Shown here in pieces: positions 51,293 through 60,371 of a stretch of DNA of 64,000 nucleotides. A model generated the notes under the pieces. That model was not told the origin of the DNA, did not search any database, and saw nothing but the letters and a program-made list of their open reading frames with translations. Origin of the DNA: Halomonas urmiana (GTDB lineage Bacteria; Pseudomonadota; Gammaproteobacteria; Pseudomonadales; Halomonadaceae); assembly GCF_005780185.1 (NCBI RefSeq), contig NZ_VBUI01000017.1, positions 1-64,000 of the forward strand. The letters run 5' to 3'. Both the position numbers and the translations under genes were made by a program. Numbering within the stretch: the first letter of the stretch is position 1; each line of letters opens with the position of its first letter.

Positions 51293-52393
51293 TCAGGCGA
51301 GTCGGGTCAGCCAGCCGCGGGTGTCTTCGCTGCGACCGTACTGCAGGTCGAGCAGGCGGGTGCGCAGGCGCTTGGCCACCTCGTTGTCCCCCTCGGCGGC
51401 GAGCCGGATGCTGCCCTCCTCGGTGACCAGCTCGCCCACCGGGGTGATCACCGCGGCGGTGCCGCAGGCGAAGACCTCGGTGATCTCGCCGGAGGCGGCG
51501 CCCTCGCGCCACTCGTCGATGCTGATCGGGCGCTCCTCCGGAGTCAGCCCCTCGTCGCCGGCCAGGGTCAGCACCGAGTCGCGGGTCACGCCCTCGAGGA
51601 TGGTGTCGGTCAGGCGCGGGGTGACGATGCGGCCGTCCTTGAACACGAAGAACAGGTTCATGCCGCCGAGTTCCTCGATCCACTTGTTCTCGGCGGCGTC
51701 GAGGAAGGCGACCTGGCTGCAGTCGTGGGCCGCGGCCTCCTTCTGGGCGGCCAGCGAGGCGGCGTAGTTGCCGCCGCACTTGGCGAAGCCGGTGCCGCCC
51801 GCGGCGGCGCGCTTGTAGTGCGAGGAGAGCCAGATCGAGACCGGCTTCACGCCGCCCTGGAAGTAGGCCGCCGCCGGCGAGGCGATGACGTAGTAGTCGA
51901 CCTCGTGGGAGGGGCGCACGCCGAGGAAGGTCTCGCTGGCGATCATGAAGGGGCGCAGGTAGAGGCTCGACTCATCGGCCTCGCTGGCCGGGGTGGGCAC
52001 CCACCCCTGGTCCTGGGCCAGCAGCGCCTTCAGTGAGTCGACGAAGTCCTCGTCGGAGAGCTCCGGTAGCGCCAGGCGACGCGCGCTACGGCGGAAGCGC
52101 TCGGCATTCTTCTCGGGGCGGAAGGTCCACACCGAGCCGTCGGCGTGGCGGTAGGCCTTGACCCCCTCGAAGATCTCCTGGCCGTAGTGCAGCACGGCGG
52201 CGGCGGGATCCAGGGTTAGCGGGCCGTAGGGGCGCACCTCGTGGGCGTGCCAGCCGGCGTCGAGGGTCCAGCGCACATGGGCCATATGATCGGTGAAGTA
52301 GCGACCGAAGCCGGGGTTGGCAAGGATGTCGTCACGGATCTGCGGCGCGGTCGGCTGGGCGGTCGGCAGCACGGTAAAGCGTTCGATGGACAC
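51293..52393 (-). CDS. ilvE: Branched-chain amino acid aminotransferase (type II)
   Basis: 366 residues, a PLP fold-type IV enzyme for the last step of Leu, Ile and Val synthesis. Motifs: GRYFTDHMAHVRW, LHYGQEIFEGVKAYRHADGSVWTFRPEKNAERFRRSARRL, GFAKCGGNYAASLAAQKEA with the PLP Lys, WIEELGGMNLFFV and VFACGTAAVITPVGEL. I prefer a GTG start at 52393, because it gives VSIERFTV and the family usually opens like this. An ATG at 52426 with GAGG upstream would add 11 residues. It follows pepA, separated by a terminator. Confidence 0.92.
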   Translation of the reverse strand: MSIERFTVLPTAQPTAPQIRDDILANPGFGRYFTDHMAHVRWTLDAGWHAHEVRPYGPLTLDPAAAVLHYGQEIFEGVKAYRHADGSVWTFRPEKNAERFRRSARRLALPELSDEDFVDSLKALLAQDQGWVPTPASEADESSLYLRPFMIASETFLGVRPSHEVDYYVIASPAAAYFQGGVKPVSIWLSSHYKRAAAGGTGFAKCGGNYAASLAAQKEAAAHDCSQVAFLDAAENKWIEELGGMNLFFVFKDGRIVTPRLTDTILEGVTRDSVLTLAGDEGLTPEERPISIDEWREGAASGEITEVFACGTAAVITPVGELVTEEGSIRLAAEGDNEVAKRLRTRLLDLQYGRSEDTRGWLTRLA

Positions 52394-52443
52394 GGCAAGG
52401 GGTCTCCGCTTCTGGCGGGGCGCCATCGGGCGCCCTCGTCACG

Positions 52444-52474
52444 AAAAAGGGAACCGGGCCGGCGAGGGCCCGGT
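52444..52474 (-). terminator. Intrinsic terminator of pepA
   Basis: On the minus strand ACCGGGCC and GGCCCGGT (forward 52453-52474) form an 8-bp stem with a six-base loop, then a T-run (forward A-run 52444-52448). It lies after pepA and about 50 bases before the aminotransferase start. Confidence 0.75.
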
Positions 52475-52539
52475 ACATGAGAATCGACATCCCACATGAA
52501 AAGGTCAGCGTGGGGAAAAGGCAACCCCGCCGGCGGCGA

Positions 52540-54060
52540 TCAGTCGTCGGCGAGCTCGACCTCGCTGTCGGCCTCGCGGTCCAGCAGGTACTGGGTCAGC
52601 AGGCCCACCGGGCGTCCGCTGGCGCCCTTCTGCTTGCCCGAGGTCCAGGCGGTACCGGCGATGTCCAGGTGCGCCCAGGGGAACTTGTCGGCGAAGCGCG
52701 AGAGGAAGCAGGCGGCGGTGATGGTGCCGGCCGGACGGCCGCCGATGTTCGCCAGGTCGGCGAAGTTGGAGGAGAGCTGCTCCTGATACTCGTCCCACAG
52801 CGGCAGGTGCCAGGCGCGGTCCCAGGCAGTCTCGCCGGCGTCCAGGATATCCAGCGCCAGGTCATCGTCGTTGGAGAGCAGGCCGGTGGCGTGATGGCCA
52901 AGGGCGATGATCGCCGCCCCGGTCAGAGTGGCGATATCGACGACGCTGGCCGGCTCGAAGCGTTCGGCGTAGGTCAGGGCGTCGCACAGCACCAGGCGGC
53001 CTTCGGCGTCGGTGTTGAGCACCTCCACGGAGAGGCCTTTGAGGGTCTGGATGATGTCGCCGGGCTTGGTGGCACGGCCGTCGGGCATGTTCTCGGCGGC
53101 GGCCACGATGGCCACCAGGTTGATCCTAGGCTTGAGGGCGAGCACCGAGGTGACGGTGCCGAACACACTGGCGGCGCCGCACATGTCGAACTTCATCTCG
53201 TCCATGGCCTCGCCGGGCTTGAGCGAGATGCCACCGGTATCGAAGGTGATGCCCTTGCCGACCAGCACGTGGGGGGCCTCGTCGGCCTCGTCGGCGCCCT
53301 GGTAGCGCATGACGATTAGGCGCGAGGGCTCGGCGCTGCCGCGGCCCACGGAGAGCAGGCTGTGGGCGCCGAGCTCCTCCAGCGCCGCCTCGTCGAGGAT
53401 CTCGGCGGTCAGCGCGCCGCCGGACTCGGCGGCCAGCTGCTCGGCGCGTTCGGCCAGGTAGCTCGGCGTGCAGACGTTGCCGGGCAGGTTGCCCAGGGTG
53501 CGGGTGGTGGCCACACCGCGACCGATGGCGTCGCCGATGCGCGCTCCCTGGCGGGCGTCGTCGGCGACGCCCTGCTCGCTGATCAGCAGGGTGACCTTCT
53601 CCAGGCGCGGGGCGGGGGCCTTCTCGGTTTTGAAATCGTCGAAGCGGTAGAGGGCGCGATGCGCGGCCTCGGCCACCATGCGGGCCTTCCAGTCGCAGCC
53701 GCGGTCGGCGACCGGCACGTCGGTGAAGGCCACCGCGACGTCCTCGGCGGGCAGCGGCGCGATCGCGGTGAAGGCGGCGTCCACGGCCTTGCGGAAGGCG
53801 CCTTCCTGGCACTTGCCGCGCTCGCCCAGTCCCACCAGCATCAGTCGGTCCGTGTTGAGTCCCGGGGCGAAGGGCACCATCAGGACGTTGCCCAGCGTGG
53901 CCTCGAAATCGCCGCGCTCGATCAGCTGGCCGATCAGCCGCTCGCTGGCGTTGTCGAGCTTGGCGGCGGCGGGCAGCAGCTCACCGTCCTTGAATACCGG
54001 GACCACGAGACAGGCCGTCTCGACCTTGGCGGGATTGGCCGTCTGAACGGGGAATTCCAT
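52540..54060 (-). CDS. pepA: Leucyl aminopeptidase
   Basis: 506 residues, a dimetal M17 aminopeptidase. The signature NTDAEGRLVLCDALTYAERF is present. Metal-binding Lys/Asp lie in VGKGITFDTGGISLKPGEAMDEMKFDMCG. It trims N-terminal residues from peptides; E. coli PepA also helps in plasmid Xer recombination and pyrimidine control. GGAG lies just before the ATG at 54060. It is divergent from lptF, as in many gammaproteobacteria. Confidence 0.96.
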   Translation of the reverse strand: MEFPVQTANPAKVETACLVVPVFKDGELLPAAAKLDNASERLIGQLIERGDFEATLGNVLMVPFAPGLNTDRLMLVGLGERGKCQEGAFRKAVDAAFTAIAPLPAEDVAVAFTDVPVADRGCDWKARMVAEAAHRALYRFDDFKTEKAPAPRLEKVTLLISEQGVADDARQGARIGDAIGRGVATTRTLGNLPGNVCTPSYLAERAEQLAAESGGALTAEILDEAALEELGAHSLLSVGRGSAEPSRLIVMRYQGADEADEAPHVLVGKGITFDTGGISLKPGEAMDEMKFDMCGAASVFGTVTSVLALKPRINLVAIVAAAENMPDGRATKPGDIIQTLKGLSVEVLNTDAEGRLVLCDALTYAERFEPASVVDIATLTGAAIIALGHHATGLLSNDDDLALDILDAGETAWDRAWHLPLWDEYQEQLSSNFADLANIGGRPAGTITAACFLSRFADKFPWAHLDIAGTAWTSGKQKGASGRPVGLLTQYLLDREADSEVELADD

Positions 54061-54212
54061 GGAGTCTCCACAAGACAAGCTTTGGGGTTACAAGCGAAGG
54101 GGGATTCTGGATAATGCCGGCACGTTGCCGAGTCATCCCAGTGTACCCAAGGCAAGGCGTCATTGCATGGAAGATGGCCGGGCACCAGGGGGTGTCCAGC
54201 CGGGAGACAACG

Positions 54213-55295
54213 TTGATCATATTTCGTTACCTGACCCGCGAAATCCTGCTGACCATGTCCGCCGTGGCCGGCGTCTTGTTGCTGGTGATCATGGGCAGCC
54301 GTTTCATCCGCTACTTCTCCAACGCGGCGGAAGGAGAGATCCCGGTGAGCATCCTCGGCACCCTGATGCTCTTCCACCTGCCGGGCTTTCTCGAGTTGAT
54401 CCTGCCGCTGGCCTTCTTCCTGGGGATCCTGCTGGCCTATGGGCAGCTCTATCTCAACAGCGAGATCACCGTGCTGGTGGCCTGTGGCACCAGTCCCCAT
54501 CGCCTGCTGCAGGTCAGCCTGGTGCCGGCGACCCTGGTGGCGCTGCTGGTCGGACTCTGCAGCCTGTGGCTGACCCCGGCCGGCGCCCTGCACAACGAGG
54601 TGCTCCTCGAGGAGCAGCGCAGCCAGCTCGACTTCACGGCGCTGGCGCCGGGACGCTTCCAGGACTTCGGTGGCGGGCGCACGGCCTATACCGAGGGGTT
54701 CAACGACGACGGCACGCGGATGCAGGAGGTCTTCATCAGCGAGCGCCAGTCGCGCGGCGACACGACCCCGGAAAGCGTGGTGACCCGGGCGCGGAGCGGC
54801 TACCAGACCGTCGATGAGGAGACCGGCAGCCGCTTCCTGGTGCTGGAAGAGGGCGAGCGCTACAGCGTCGACCCCGGCCGCGCCCAGGCCGAGCGCCTCG
54901 AGTTCGGCACCTACGCCGTGCGCCTTTCCGGGGCCGCCCAGAGTCCCGAACTCGACGCCCCCGAGTACGCCACTACCGCCGCGCTGTTCAGCGCCGAGGC
55001 CCTGCCGGCCCTGGCCCAGCTGCAGTGGCGCCTCGGTCTGCCGCTGATGGTCTTCATCCTGACCCTGCTGGCCATGCCGCTCTCGCGGGTCAACCCGCGC
55101 CAGGGGCGCTTCGCCAAGTTGCTGCCGGCGATCTTTCTCTACGTGGCCTACCTCAGCCTGCTGCTGGCGGCGCTGGACGCCATCGGCCGCGGCAGCTGGC
55201 CGGTGGCGATCGGGATGTGGCCGATCCACGGCGGCTTTCTGGCCATCGGCCTGGCCATGATGGCCAGGGCCCAGCACAAGGGAATGAGTGGATGA
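54213..55295 (+). CDS. lptF: LPS export permease LptF
   Basis: 360 residues. This permease forms with LptG and the LptB ATPase the transporter that moves lipopolysaccharide from the inner membrane. Opening IIFRYLTREILLTMSAVAGVLLLVIMG corresponds to the E. coli MIIIRYLVRE. There are six helices around a periplasmic beta-jellyroll (residues 130-255). The start appears to be TTG at 54213, with GGGAG 6 bases upstream; upstream ATGs give an implausible N-terminus. The stop overlaps the lptG start (ATGA). Confidence 0.94.
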   Translation: MIIFRYLTREILLTMSAVAGVLLLVIMGSRFIRYFSNAAEGEIPVSILGTLMLFHLPGFLELILPLAFFLGILLAYGQLYLNSEITVLVACGTSPHRLLQVSLVPATLVALLVGLCSLWLTPAGALHNEVLLEEQRSQLDFTALAPGRFQDFGGGRTAYTEGFNDDGTRMQEVFISERQSRGDTTPESVVTRARSGYQTVDEETGSRFLVLEEGERYSVDPGRAQAERLEFGTYAVRLSGAAQSPELDAPEYATTAALFSAEALPALAQLQWRLGLPLMVFILTLLAMPLSRVNPRQGRFAKLLPAIFLYVAYLSLLLAALDAIGRGSWPVAIGMWPIHGGFLAIGLAMMARAQHKGMSG

Positions 55296-56356
55296 TCACC
55301 GACCGTCTCGATCGCTATATCGCCCGCAACGTGCTGGGCGCCATCCTCGTCGTGCAGGTCGTACTGCTGGGGCTGGACCTGGTGATCACCTACATCAACG
55401 ACCTCGGCGACGTCGAGGGTGACTATGGCGCCCTGCAGGTGCTGCTCTACCTGCTGATGCGCCTGCCCTGGCGCTTCTATCAATACGCGCCGGTGGGGGT
55501 GCTGATCGGTGCGCTGATCGGCCTGGGCAGCATGGCCTCGAGCAATGAGCTGACGGTGATGCGCGCCGCCGGTCGCTCCCTGGTGCGCATCCTCTGGGGG
55601 GTGATGAAGCCGATCATCCTGGTGATCCTGGTGGTGCTGACCATCGCCGAGTTCGTCAGCCCCCGCACCGAGCAGTTCGCCAGCGCCTGGCGCCTCGAGC
55701 AGATGCAGGGCGAAGGCGCGCTGCTCACCGAGCGGGGCGGCTGGCAGCGTGAGGGGGACGACGTCTACCGCTTCGGCGCCATCCGCGCCGATGACACCGT
55801 GCTCGACCTGACCCGCTATCGTTTCGAGGGCCGCACGCTCACCGAGGCGCTGAGCGCCCGCCAGGCGGTCTGGCAGGGCGATCACTGGCAGCTCAGGCAG
55901 GTCGCCGTGACCCGCTTCGATGGGGGGCGCACCGAGGCACGGCACCACGACACCCTGCCCTGGGAGACCGCCATGACCCCCGCGCAGCTCGACCGGCTGC
56001 TGCGCGACGTCGAGACCCAGGCGCCCAGCGAGCTGTGGAACTATGCCCGCTACCTGCGCGAGCAGGGGCAGCAGGCGACCCAGCCGCTGCTCTATTTCTG
56101 GCAGAAGATGCTGATGCCGCTGACCATGGCCTCGCTGGTGCTGGTGGCGGCCTCCTTCGTGTTCGGCCCCCTGCGGACCGTGGCGGCCGGCACCCGGGTC
56201 TTCTACGGCGTGGTCACCGGCCTCACTTTCAAGTACCTCCAGGACCTGCTGGGGCCGGCATCGACGGTGTTCGGCTTCTCGCCGGCCTGGGCGGTGCTGG
56301 CGCCGACCCTGCTGTGTGCTGGGCTGGGCCTGTACCTATTGCGCCGTACCGGCTGA
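55292..56356 (+). CDS. lptG: LPS export permease LptG
   Basis: 354 residues, partner of LptF. Six helices: RYIARNVLGAILVVQVVLLGLDLVITYIN, then FYQYAPVGVLIGALIGLGSMASSNELTVMRAAGRSLVRI, and C-terminal FGPLRTVAAGTRVFYGVVTGL. The periplasmic jellyroll is in between. Family length and order fit. It is translationally coupled to lptF by a 4-base overlap. Confidence 0.95.
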   Translation: MITDRLDRYIARNVLGAILVVQVVLLGLDLVITYINDLGDVEGDYGALQVLLYLLMRLPWRFYQYAPVGVLIGALIGLGSMASSNELTVMRAAGRSLVRILWGVMKPIILVILVVLTIAEFVSPRTEQFASAWRLEQMQGEGALLTERGGWQREGDDVYRFGAIRADDTVLDLTRYRFEGRTLTEALSARQAVWQGDHWQLRQVAVTRFDGGRTEARHHDTLPWETAMTPAQLDRLLRDVETQAPSELWNYARYLREQGQQATQPLLYFWQKMLMPLTMASLVLVAASFVFGPLRTVAAGTRVFYGVVTGLTFKYLQDLLGPASTVFGFSPAWAVLAPTLLCAGLGLYLLRRTG

Positions 56357-56368
56357 GACGAGGACCCC

Positions 56369-56842
56369 ATGCAGCGACGTTTCGAACGACTCGACGAAGT
56401 CTGGCCCGCCGGCCTTGGCCGGCGGCTGGGCGCCATGCTCTACGACGGCCTGCTGGTGCTGGCGATCTGGATCGTCATCGCCGCGCTGCACCTGGCGGTG
56501 GTGCGGCTGGTGCTCGGGGTGCCGGCCGAGCAGGTCGGCGTGGGGCCCGCCCAGGTGCTCTCGCTGCGCCTGCTGATGGCACTGGGCGCCTTCGTGTTCT
56601 TCGCCTTCTTCTGGACGAAGGGCGGCATGACGCTGGGCATGCAGGCCTGGCGGCTGCGGGTGCAGACCCTCGATGGCTGCTCGATCACCGCCTTCCAGGC
56701 GCTGCAGCGCTTCCTGGTGGCCGGCATTTCGCTGGCCGCCTTCGGGCTCGGCTACCTGTGGATCCTCTTCGATGCCGAGCGGCGCAGCTGGCCGGACATC
56801 GTCTCCGGCACCCGGGTGGTGGTGCTGCCCAAGCGCCGCTGA
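56369..56842 (+). CDS. RDD-family membrane protein
   Basis: 157 residues with three hydrophobic helices. RDD marks are RRLGAMLYDGLLVLAIWIVI (Arg and Asp) and GMTLGMQAWRLRVQTLDGCSITAFQALQRFL. Function unknown. It starts 12 bases after lptG, so it is likely read with it. Confidence 0.88.
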   Translation: MQRRFERLDEVWPAGLGRRLGAMLYDGLLVLAIWIVIAALHLAVVRLVLGVPAEQVGVGPAQVLSLRLLMALGAFVFFAFFWTKGGMTLGMQAWRLRVQTLDGCSITAFQALQRFLVAGISLAAFGLGYLWILFDAERRSWPDIVSGTRVVVLPKRR

Positions 56843-56900
56843 GTCGCGGCAGTGCCGGGAGAGAAAACTGGATATTGATCAGATTTTCACCGTTCGGCGC

Positions 56901-56930
56901 TTGCGGTTACCCATGCGAATCATTTACATT
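56901..56930 (+). promoter_or_regulatory. bfd promoter with overlapping Fur box
   Basis: -35 TTGCGG (56901-56906), 18-bp spacer and -10 TACATT (56925-56930). The Fur-box-like 19-mer CATGCGAATCATTTACATT (56912-56930) matches the inverted AATGATAATnATTATCATT model at about 14 of 18 positions on the minus strand. Fur would block the promoter when iron is abundant. Confidence 0.65.
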
Positions 56931-56958
56931 CACTCCATGATCAGCGTGGGGTGATGAC

Positions 56959-57165
56959 ATGTACGTGTGTCTCTGCAAGAACGTGACCGACCATCGTATC
57001 CGCGGCGCCGTCGAGGAGGGCGCGCGCAGCTGGCGCGAGGTCCAGCAGCAAACGGGATGCGCGACCCAGTGCGGCAAGTGTGCCGGCACGGGCAAGGAGA
57101 TCACCCGCGAGGCCATCAAGGCCGAGATGAATGCCGCCGCCGAGGGGCTCGCCTACGCCGTGTGA
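56959..57165 (+). CDS. bfd: Bacterioferritin-associated ferredoxin
   Basis: 68 residues. It has the [2Fe-2S] ligands MYVCLC and ATQCGKC in the Bfd spacing (CxC and CxxC). It delivers electrons to bacterioferritin to release stored iron. A Fur-box-like site and promoter lie upstream and bfr lies downstream. Confidence 0.93.
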   Translation: MYVCLCKNVTDHRIRGAVEEGARSWREVQQQTGCATQCGKCAGTGKEITREAIKAEMNAAAEGLAYAV

Positions 57166-57240
57166 CGGCAATCGTTATCGTTCGTCTTGAGTTTTCCAAC
57201 TCTATGATTTGATTGAGTTATCTCTGACGATGTCTACACT
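57164..57240 (+). promoter_or_regulatory. Possible bfr promoter and second Fur-like site
   Basis: GACGGCAATCGTTATCGTT (57164-57182) matches the inverted Fur model at about 12 of 18 positions. -35-like TTGAGT (57213-57218), 16-bp spacer and -10-like TACACT (57235-57240) follow. Both calls are tentative. Confidence 0.4.
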
Positions 57241-57320
57241 GGGGTGCCATAGGCTGGCCAGGCCGTCGCGCCCATGCCAAGCTGAAATCGTGTCCTGACA
57301 ACCGTGATCGAGGTAATGAG

Positions 57321-57803
57321 ATGAAAGGCGACAGCAAGGTCATCCAGCACCTGAATACCGCGCTTGGCAACGAGCTGGTGGCAATCAATCAGTACTTCCT
57401 GCATGCGAAGATGTACAAGGACTGGGGCCTGAAGGCGCTGGCCAAGTGGGAGTACGACGAGTCCATCGAGGAGATGAACCACGCCGACAAGCTGATCGAG
57501 CGGATCCTGTTCCTCGAGGGCGTCCCCAACCTGCAGGACCTGGGCAAGCTCAACATCGGCGAGAACGTCCGCGAGATGCTCGAGTGCGATCTGAAGCTCG
57601 AGCACGAGGGGCGCGACGACTACATCGACGCGATCACCTACTGCGAGCAGGTCAAGGACTACGTCAGCCGCGACATCTTCCGTCACATCCTCGCCGACGA
57701 GGAAGATCACATCGATCATATCGAGACCGAGCTTGGCCTGATCGACAAGGTCGGCATCGAGAACTACCTGCAGAAGCAGATGCAGGAAGCCGGCGACGAG
57801 TAA
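57321..57803 (+). CDS. bfr: Bacterioferritin
   Basis: 160 residues. It stores iron in a 24-subunit heme-bearing shell. Heme-ligand Met52 is in [18 protein letters not shown]. Ferroxidase ligands Glu18, Glu51 and His54 are in place, and the [11 protein letters not shown] segment carries Glu127 and His130. It lies 155 bases after bfd. Confidence 0.95.
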   Translation: MKGDSKVIQHLNTALGNELVAINQYFLHAKMYKDWGLKALAKWEYDESIEEMNHADKLIERILFLEGVPNLQDLGKLNIGENVREMLECDLKLEHEGRDDYIDAITYCEQVKDYVSRDIFRHILADEEDHIDHIETELGLIDKVGIENYLQKQMQEAGDE

Positions 57804-57846
57804 CGCCTGCGCGGCGATCGCTCGACCACAATATCGTCTACCAGAA

Positions 57847-57887
57847 GACGAAGCGCCCCGTGGCCTGCCGCCACGGGGCGCTTCGTC
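57847..57887. terminator. Perfect 17-bp stem hairpin between convergent genes
   Basis: GACGAAGCGCCCCGTGG (57847-57863) pairs exactly with CCACGGGGCGCTTCGTC (57871-57887) around a seven-base loop. It lies between bfr and the DUF1653 gene. Confidence 0.75.
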
Positions 57888-57902
57888 GTCGGAGGGGCGT
57901 CC

Positions 57903-58127
57903 TTACGGAAAGGCCTTCTCCAGGGCGAAGCGTGGCACCGGCTCGCCCTGCACCTCGACGGTCTCGAGGAACATGTCCAGCGGGCGCGTCCAGAGCCCAT
58001 AGTCGCCGTATAGCGCGCGGTAGACCACCAGCGGCTCCTCGGTCTCGCTGTGCCGGGCGACGCCGAGTACCTCGTAGAGCGGACCCTTGTAGTGGCGGTA
58101 GATGCCGCGGGGGGCCTTGTTGTCCAT
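57903..58127 (-). CDS. DUF1653 small protein
   Basis: 74 residues, of the DUF1653 family: RGIYRHYKGPLYEVLGVARHSETEEPLVVYRALYGDYGLWTRPLDMF. Function unknown. AGAGGA lies 9 bases before the ATG at 58127. The longer in-frame ATG at 58163 has no ribosome site. It follows tcdA by 44 bases. Confidence 0.88.
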   Translation of the reverse strand: MDNKAPRGIYRHYKGPLYEVLGVARHSETEEPLVVYRALYGDYGLWTRPLDMFLETVEVQGEPVPRFALEKAFP

Positions 58128-58171
58128 GGCAGCGGTTCCTCTGCTGAAAATGGGGATCGTCATCGTGTGCG

Positions 58172-59002
58172 TCAGGGGGTAGCGGCGGCCTGTTTCGCCA
58201 GCCGAGCCAGCACCCGGGAAGCGGCGGTGAAGCCGAAGCTGCCGGTGACGAAGGTGGCCGCACCGAAGCCCGAGGCGCAGTCGAGCCGGGTGGCCTCACC
58301 CTCGCCGGGCTTCTGCAGGCAGACTTCGCCGTCGCTGCTCGGGTAGACGAGCTGCTCGTCGGAGTAGACGCACTCCACCGAGAAGCGCCGCTTGGGGTTG
58401 CGGGAGAAGCCGAAGTCGCGGCGCAGGCGGGCGCGCACCTTGGCCAGCAGCGGGTCGTGCTCGGTGCGGCTCAGGTCGGCCACCCGGATGCGGGTCGGGT
58501 CGGTCTGGCCGCCGGCGGCACCGGTCACCACGATTGGCAGCTTGCGTCGCCGACACCAGGCGATCAGTGCCGCCTTGGCGACCACGCTGTCGATGGCGTC
58601 CACCAGCTGGTCGGCATCCTCGGGAATGCGCTGGGCCAAGTTGGTGGGGGTGACGAAGGCGCTGTCGGCGACCACCTCGATGCCTGGCTGGATGGCGCGG
58701 CAGCGCTCGGCCAGCACCTCCACCTTGGGGCGGCCAATGGTGCCGTCCAGGGCGTGCAGCTGGCGATTGACGTTGGAGACACAGACATCGTCCAGGTCGA
58801 TCAGCGTCAGCTTGCCGATCCCGGAACGCGCCAGTGCCTCCACCGTCCAGCTGCCTACGCCGCCCACGCCCACCACCACCACGTGAGCGGTGCGGAAGCG
58901 CTCGGCGGCTCGCCGGCCGTAGAGCCGGCGAATGCCGCCGAAGCGGGCCTCGACGTCGTCGGGCACGGAAGAGGGCGAGGCGAGCGGGGCGGAATCGGTC
59001 AT
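58172..59002 (-). CDS. tcdA: tRNA threonylcarbamoyladenosine dehydratase
   Basis: 276 residues. It is an E1/MoeB/ThiF-like enzyme that cyclises t6A in tRNA to ct6A using ATP. The opening RFGGIRRLYGRRAAERF and Rossmann VVVGVGGVGSWTVEALARSGIG, with DLDDVCVSNVNRQLHA, are TcdA-like. A C-terminal hydrophobic stretch (FGAATFVTGSFGFTAASRVL) is typical. It starts 4 bases after the truC-type stop. Confidence 0.92.
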   Translation of the reverse strand: MTDSAPLASPSSVPDDVEARFGGIRRLYGRRAAERFRTAHVVVVGVGGVGSWTVEALARSGIGKLTLIDLDDVCVSNVNRQLHALDGTIGRPKVEVLAERCRAIQPGIEVVADSAFVTPTNLAQRIPEDADQLVDAIDSVVAKAALIAWCRRRKLPIVVTGAAGGQTDPTRIRVADLSRTEHDPLLAKVRARLRRDFGFSRNPKRRFSVECVYSDEQLVYPSSDGEVCLQKPGEGEATRLDCASGFGAATFVTGSFGFTAASRVLARLAKQAAATP

Positions 59003-59006
59003 GGCA

Positions 59007-59756
59007 TCACGCTTGAGAATAGGAGCGGGTCGGGGTCGGCAGGTGGCCCGTCCAGCCGAAGCGTTCGAAGAGGGCCGTCATGGTGGCGTCCAGCGGGCAG
59101 TGGAGATCGAGGCGCTCACCGCTCACCGGATGATCGAGGGCCAGGCCCACCGCGGCCAGCAGCAGGCGGGGACAGGCCAGCTGCTCGGCGAAGAAGCGGT
59201 TGTGGTTGCCCTTGCCGTGCTTGGCGTCGCCGATGATCGGGTAGCCGCGCCGCGAGAGATGACGGCGGATCTGGTGGCGACGGCCGGTGAGGGGGTGCGC
59301 CTCTATCAGCGAGTAGCGGCTCTGGGGGTAGCGATCCACCCGCACCGGAAGCTCCACGCTATCGAGCCGGCGGATCTCGGTCGTTGCTTCCATGGCGGGC
59401 ATCTCCGCCTTGGGGCGGCGGCCATCCTCCTCGCGCAGCGGGTAGTCCAGGCGCTCCTGCGCCGGGCCGATGCCGCGCACCACCGCCAGGTAGCGCTTGG
59501 TCACCCGACGCTCGGTGAAGGCCGCCTGGAGCGATGCCGCGATCTCTGAATCCAGGGCGAAGACGATCACCCCGGAGGTGGGGCGATCCAGGCGGTGCAC
59601 TGGATAGACCCGCCGCCCCAGCTGGTTGCGCAGGCGCTGCAGCAGGAACTCGCGCTCGCCGCGGGCAAGCTGGCTGCGGTGCACCAGCAGGCCGGCCGGC
59701 TTGTGCACGGCGACCAGGTGGTCATCCTGATGGAGAAGGCTGAGCGGTGGCGTCAT
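59007..59756 (-). CDS. truC: RluA-family pseudouridine synthase, TruC-like
   Basis: 249 residues. Catalytic motif HRLDRPTSGVIVFA with its Asp; KPAGLLVHRSQLARGERE and YSLIEAHPLTGRRHQIRRHL match TruC, which modifies uridine 65 in tRNA. Length is near E. coli TruC (260). I use the ATG at 59756; a TTG at 59777 would add seven residues. Neither has a clear Shine-Dalgarno. Confidence 0.85.
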   Translation of the reverse strand: MTPPLSLLHQDDHLVAVHKPAGLLVHRSQLARGEREFLLQRLRNQLGRRVYPVHRLDRPTSGVIVFALDSEIAASLQAAFTERRVTKRYLAVVRGIGPAQERLDYPLREEDGRRPKAEMPAMEATTEIRRLDSVELPVRVDRYPQSRYSLIEAHPLTGRRHQIRRHLSRRGYPIIGDAKHGKGNHNRFFAEQLACPRLLLAAVGLALDHPVSGERLDLHCPLDATMTALFERFGWTGHLPTPTRSYSQA

Positions 59757-59894
59757 CGGAGCATCGGGTCGGGACAAGGGGCGCCATTGTCGCCCCCCGA
59801 CGCCGCGCTGTCATCCCGGCCGTGCCCGCTCACGCCACGCTCGTGTCTCTCCCGCCCGTTCCGGGCTCAGGGGCCGCCCGGGCGCGGGTCTCGC

Positions 59895-60371
59895 CTAGAG
59901 GTTGGCCAGCACCGTCTCGGCGCTGCTCGCCTCGACGCCCTTCGCGTCGATGCCCAGATACTCCACCACACCGTCGTTGGCGATCAGGGCGAAGCGCTTG
60001 CAGCGCAGGCCCATGCCGCCGCCGGAGGCGTCCAGCTCCATGCCCAGGGCGCGGGTGAACTCGGCGTTGCCGTCGGCCAGCATGGTCATGGCCTGGGCAT
60101 TCTGATCCTTCTGCCAGGCATCCATCACGAAGGCATCGTTCACCGCCATGCAGGCGATGGCGTCCACCCCCTTGTCGGAGAGCGTGTCGGCATTGACCAC
60201 GAAGCCCGGCATGTGGGTGTTGGAGCAGCCCGGCGTGAAGGCGCCTGGCACGGCGAAGAGCACCACCCGCCGGCCGGCGAAGAAGTCGCCGGTGGAGAGG
60301 TCCTCGGGGCCGTTAGGGCCGTTGGTCTTGAGGGTGATGTCGGGAATCTTGTCGCCCTTGGCTATCGTCAT
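59895..60371 (-). CDS. Peroxiredoxin 5-type thiol peroxidase
   Basis: 158 residues. The peroxidatic Cys is in FAVPGAFTPGCSNTHMPGFV, and the later conserved Arg in MGLRCKRFALI completes the active site. This is the Prx5 (atypical 2-Cys/glutaredoxin-linked) group, which reduces peroxides. AAGGAAG lies upstream of the ATG at 60371. It diverges from aceK. Confidence 0.92.
   Translation of the reverse strand: MTIAKGDKIPDITLKTNGPNGPEDLSTGDFFAGRRVVLFAVPGAFTPGCSNTHMPGFVVNADTLSDKGVDAIACMAVNDAFVMDAWQKDQNAQAMTMLADGNAEFTRALGMELDASGGGMGLRCKRFALIANDGVVEYLGIDAKGVEASSAETVLANL

Noticed and set aside
52393..52540. Possible attenuation leader before the aminotransferase gene
   Set aside because: The terminator fits pepA. 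The only short frame through it has no run of Leu, Ile or Val codons and no alternative hairpin is evident.
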